Source: Flavobacteriaceae bacterium
Lineage (GTDB): Bacteria; Bacteroidota; Bacteroidia; Flavobacteriales; Flavobacteriaceae
Assembly: GCA_026992695.1 (NCBI GenBank)
Contig: JALWYP010000101.1
Location: 1 to 7,731 of the forward strand
DNA length: 7,731 nt
Direction of reading: 5' to 3'
In this document: piece after piece, positions 7,454-7,731 of the stretch
Layout: each line of letters starts with the position of its first letter
How positions within the stretch are numbered: the first letter of the stretch is position 1
The notes under the pieces: generated by a model
Databases searched by the model: none
The model's input: the letters and a program-made list of their open reading frames with translations, nothing else
What the model was told of the DNA's origin: nothing
Made by a program: the position numbers and the translations under genes

Positions 7454-7731
7454 ATGAGAGCCTATGTATTATTTTTTAGTTTGCTGCTGTATGTTGGCGG
7501 TCAAGCGCAAGATTTACTTAATGTGTATATAGACCCGACAACGGGTTACCAAACCACGGTACACGCAACGATTTTCCATACGTCTTTTTCGTATTTGGGG
7601 AGTATTAGTCAATCTGTAACCGGAAACACCCTAACGATAGATATTTGTTATTTTATAACCTCGGCACAATCTATTACCCTGGCACAGGAGGACATACCTG
7701 TTACGCTTCCTACCGGATACAGCACCTACAA
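7454..7731 (+). CDS. Secreted protein of unknown function, 5' part only
   Basis: This reading frame is open from ATG 7454 to the window edge (92 codons and two bases), so the C-terminus is missing. The product starts with a clear Sec signal peptide (MRAYVLFFSLLLYVGG) with likely cleavage after QAQ at residue 19. The mature part is rich in Thr, Ser, Tyr and Ile in a beta-strand pattern (YQTTVHATIFHTSFSYLG, GNTLTIDICYF), with one Cys. This resembles the N-terminal part of flavobacterial cell-surface or secreted proteins that carry a C-terminal type IX secretion sorting domain, but that domain, if present, lies outside the window. No lipobox is present and no catalytic motif is visible. The start is supported by the signal peptide and the upstream promoter. 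Confidence 0.8.
   Translation, partial: MRAYVLFFSLLLYVGGQAQDLLNVYIDPTTGYQTTVHATIFHTSFSYLGSISQSVTGNTLTIDICYFITSAQSITLAQEDIPVTLPTGYSTY

Noticed and set aside
1..7731. CRISPR array, tRNA, insertion sequence, phage or defence cassette
   Set aside because: I saw no regularly spaced repeats, transposase or integrase motifs, terminal inverted repeats or cloverleaf pattern. Gene content is mostly core metabolism and envelope.

Overview
The window reads as ordinary chromosomal DNA from a member of the Bacteroidota, most likely a Flavobacteriia species. It is clearly AT-rich. Shine-Dalgarno-like sequences are largely absent before the starts, and A-rich leaders are found instead. Copies of the Bacteroidota-type -7 promoter element TAnnTTTG stand before the genes. 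The proteins themselves (an OdhA with the C-terminal VCSRR/APASGS style, a small outer-membrane barrel and a Sec-exported protein ending its signal in QAQ) also fit this group.

Positions 1-4035 hold the minus-strand operon odhA-odhB, encoding the E1 and E2 components of the 2-oxoglutarate dehydrogenase complex of the TCA cycle. The two genes are 25 bp apart, and an AT-rich hairpin with a T-run follows odhB near the window edge. The E3 gene (lpd) is not in the window. Divergent from odhA, across a 116-bp gap, is a 176-aa secreted beta-barrel-like protein at 4152-4682. Its last codons contain a good hairpin plus T-tract terminator.

Positions 4696-6010 hold a minus-strand two-gene unit: an endonuclease/exonuclease/phosphatase (EEP) family enzyme followed by an uncharacterised 119-aa protein whose start overlaps the nuclease stop by 11 bp. 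This unit converges on the barrel gene. A 110-bp gap with divergent promoters separates it from hflX (6121-7323, plus strand), a complete ribosome-associated GTPase gene. After a 130-bp gap with its own promoter, the first 92 codons of a secreted protein of unknown function run off the right edge.

I found no mobile element, CRISPR array, tRNA, rRNA or defence module. The genes belong to separate housekeeping or envelope functions and do not form one novel system. The points most worth checking are the terminator inside a coding end, the overlapping nuclease/unknown pair, the barrel protein conserved in form beside odhA, and a shared promoter sequence in front of hflX and the terminal secreted gene.
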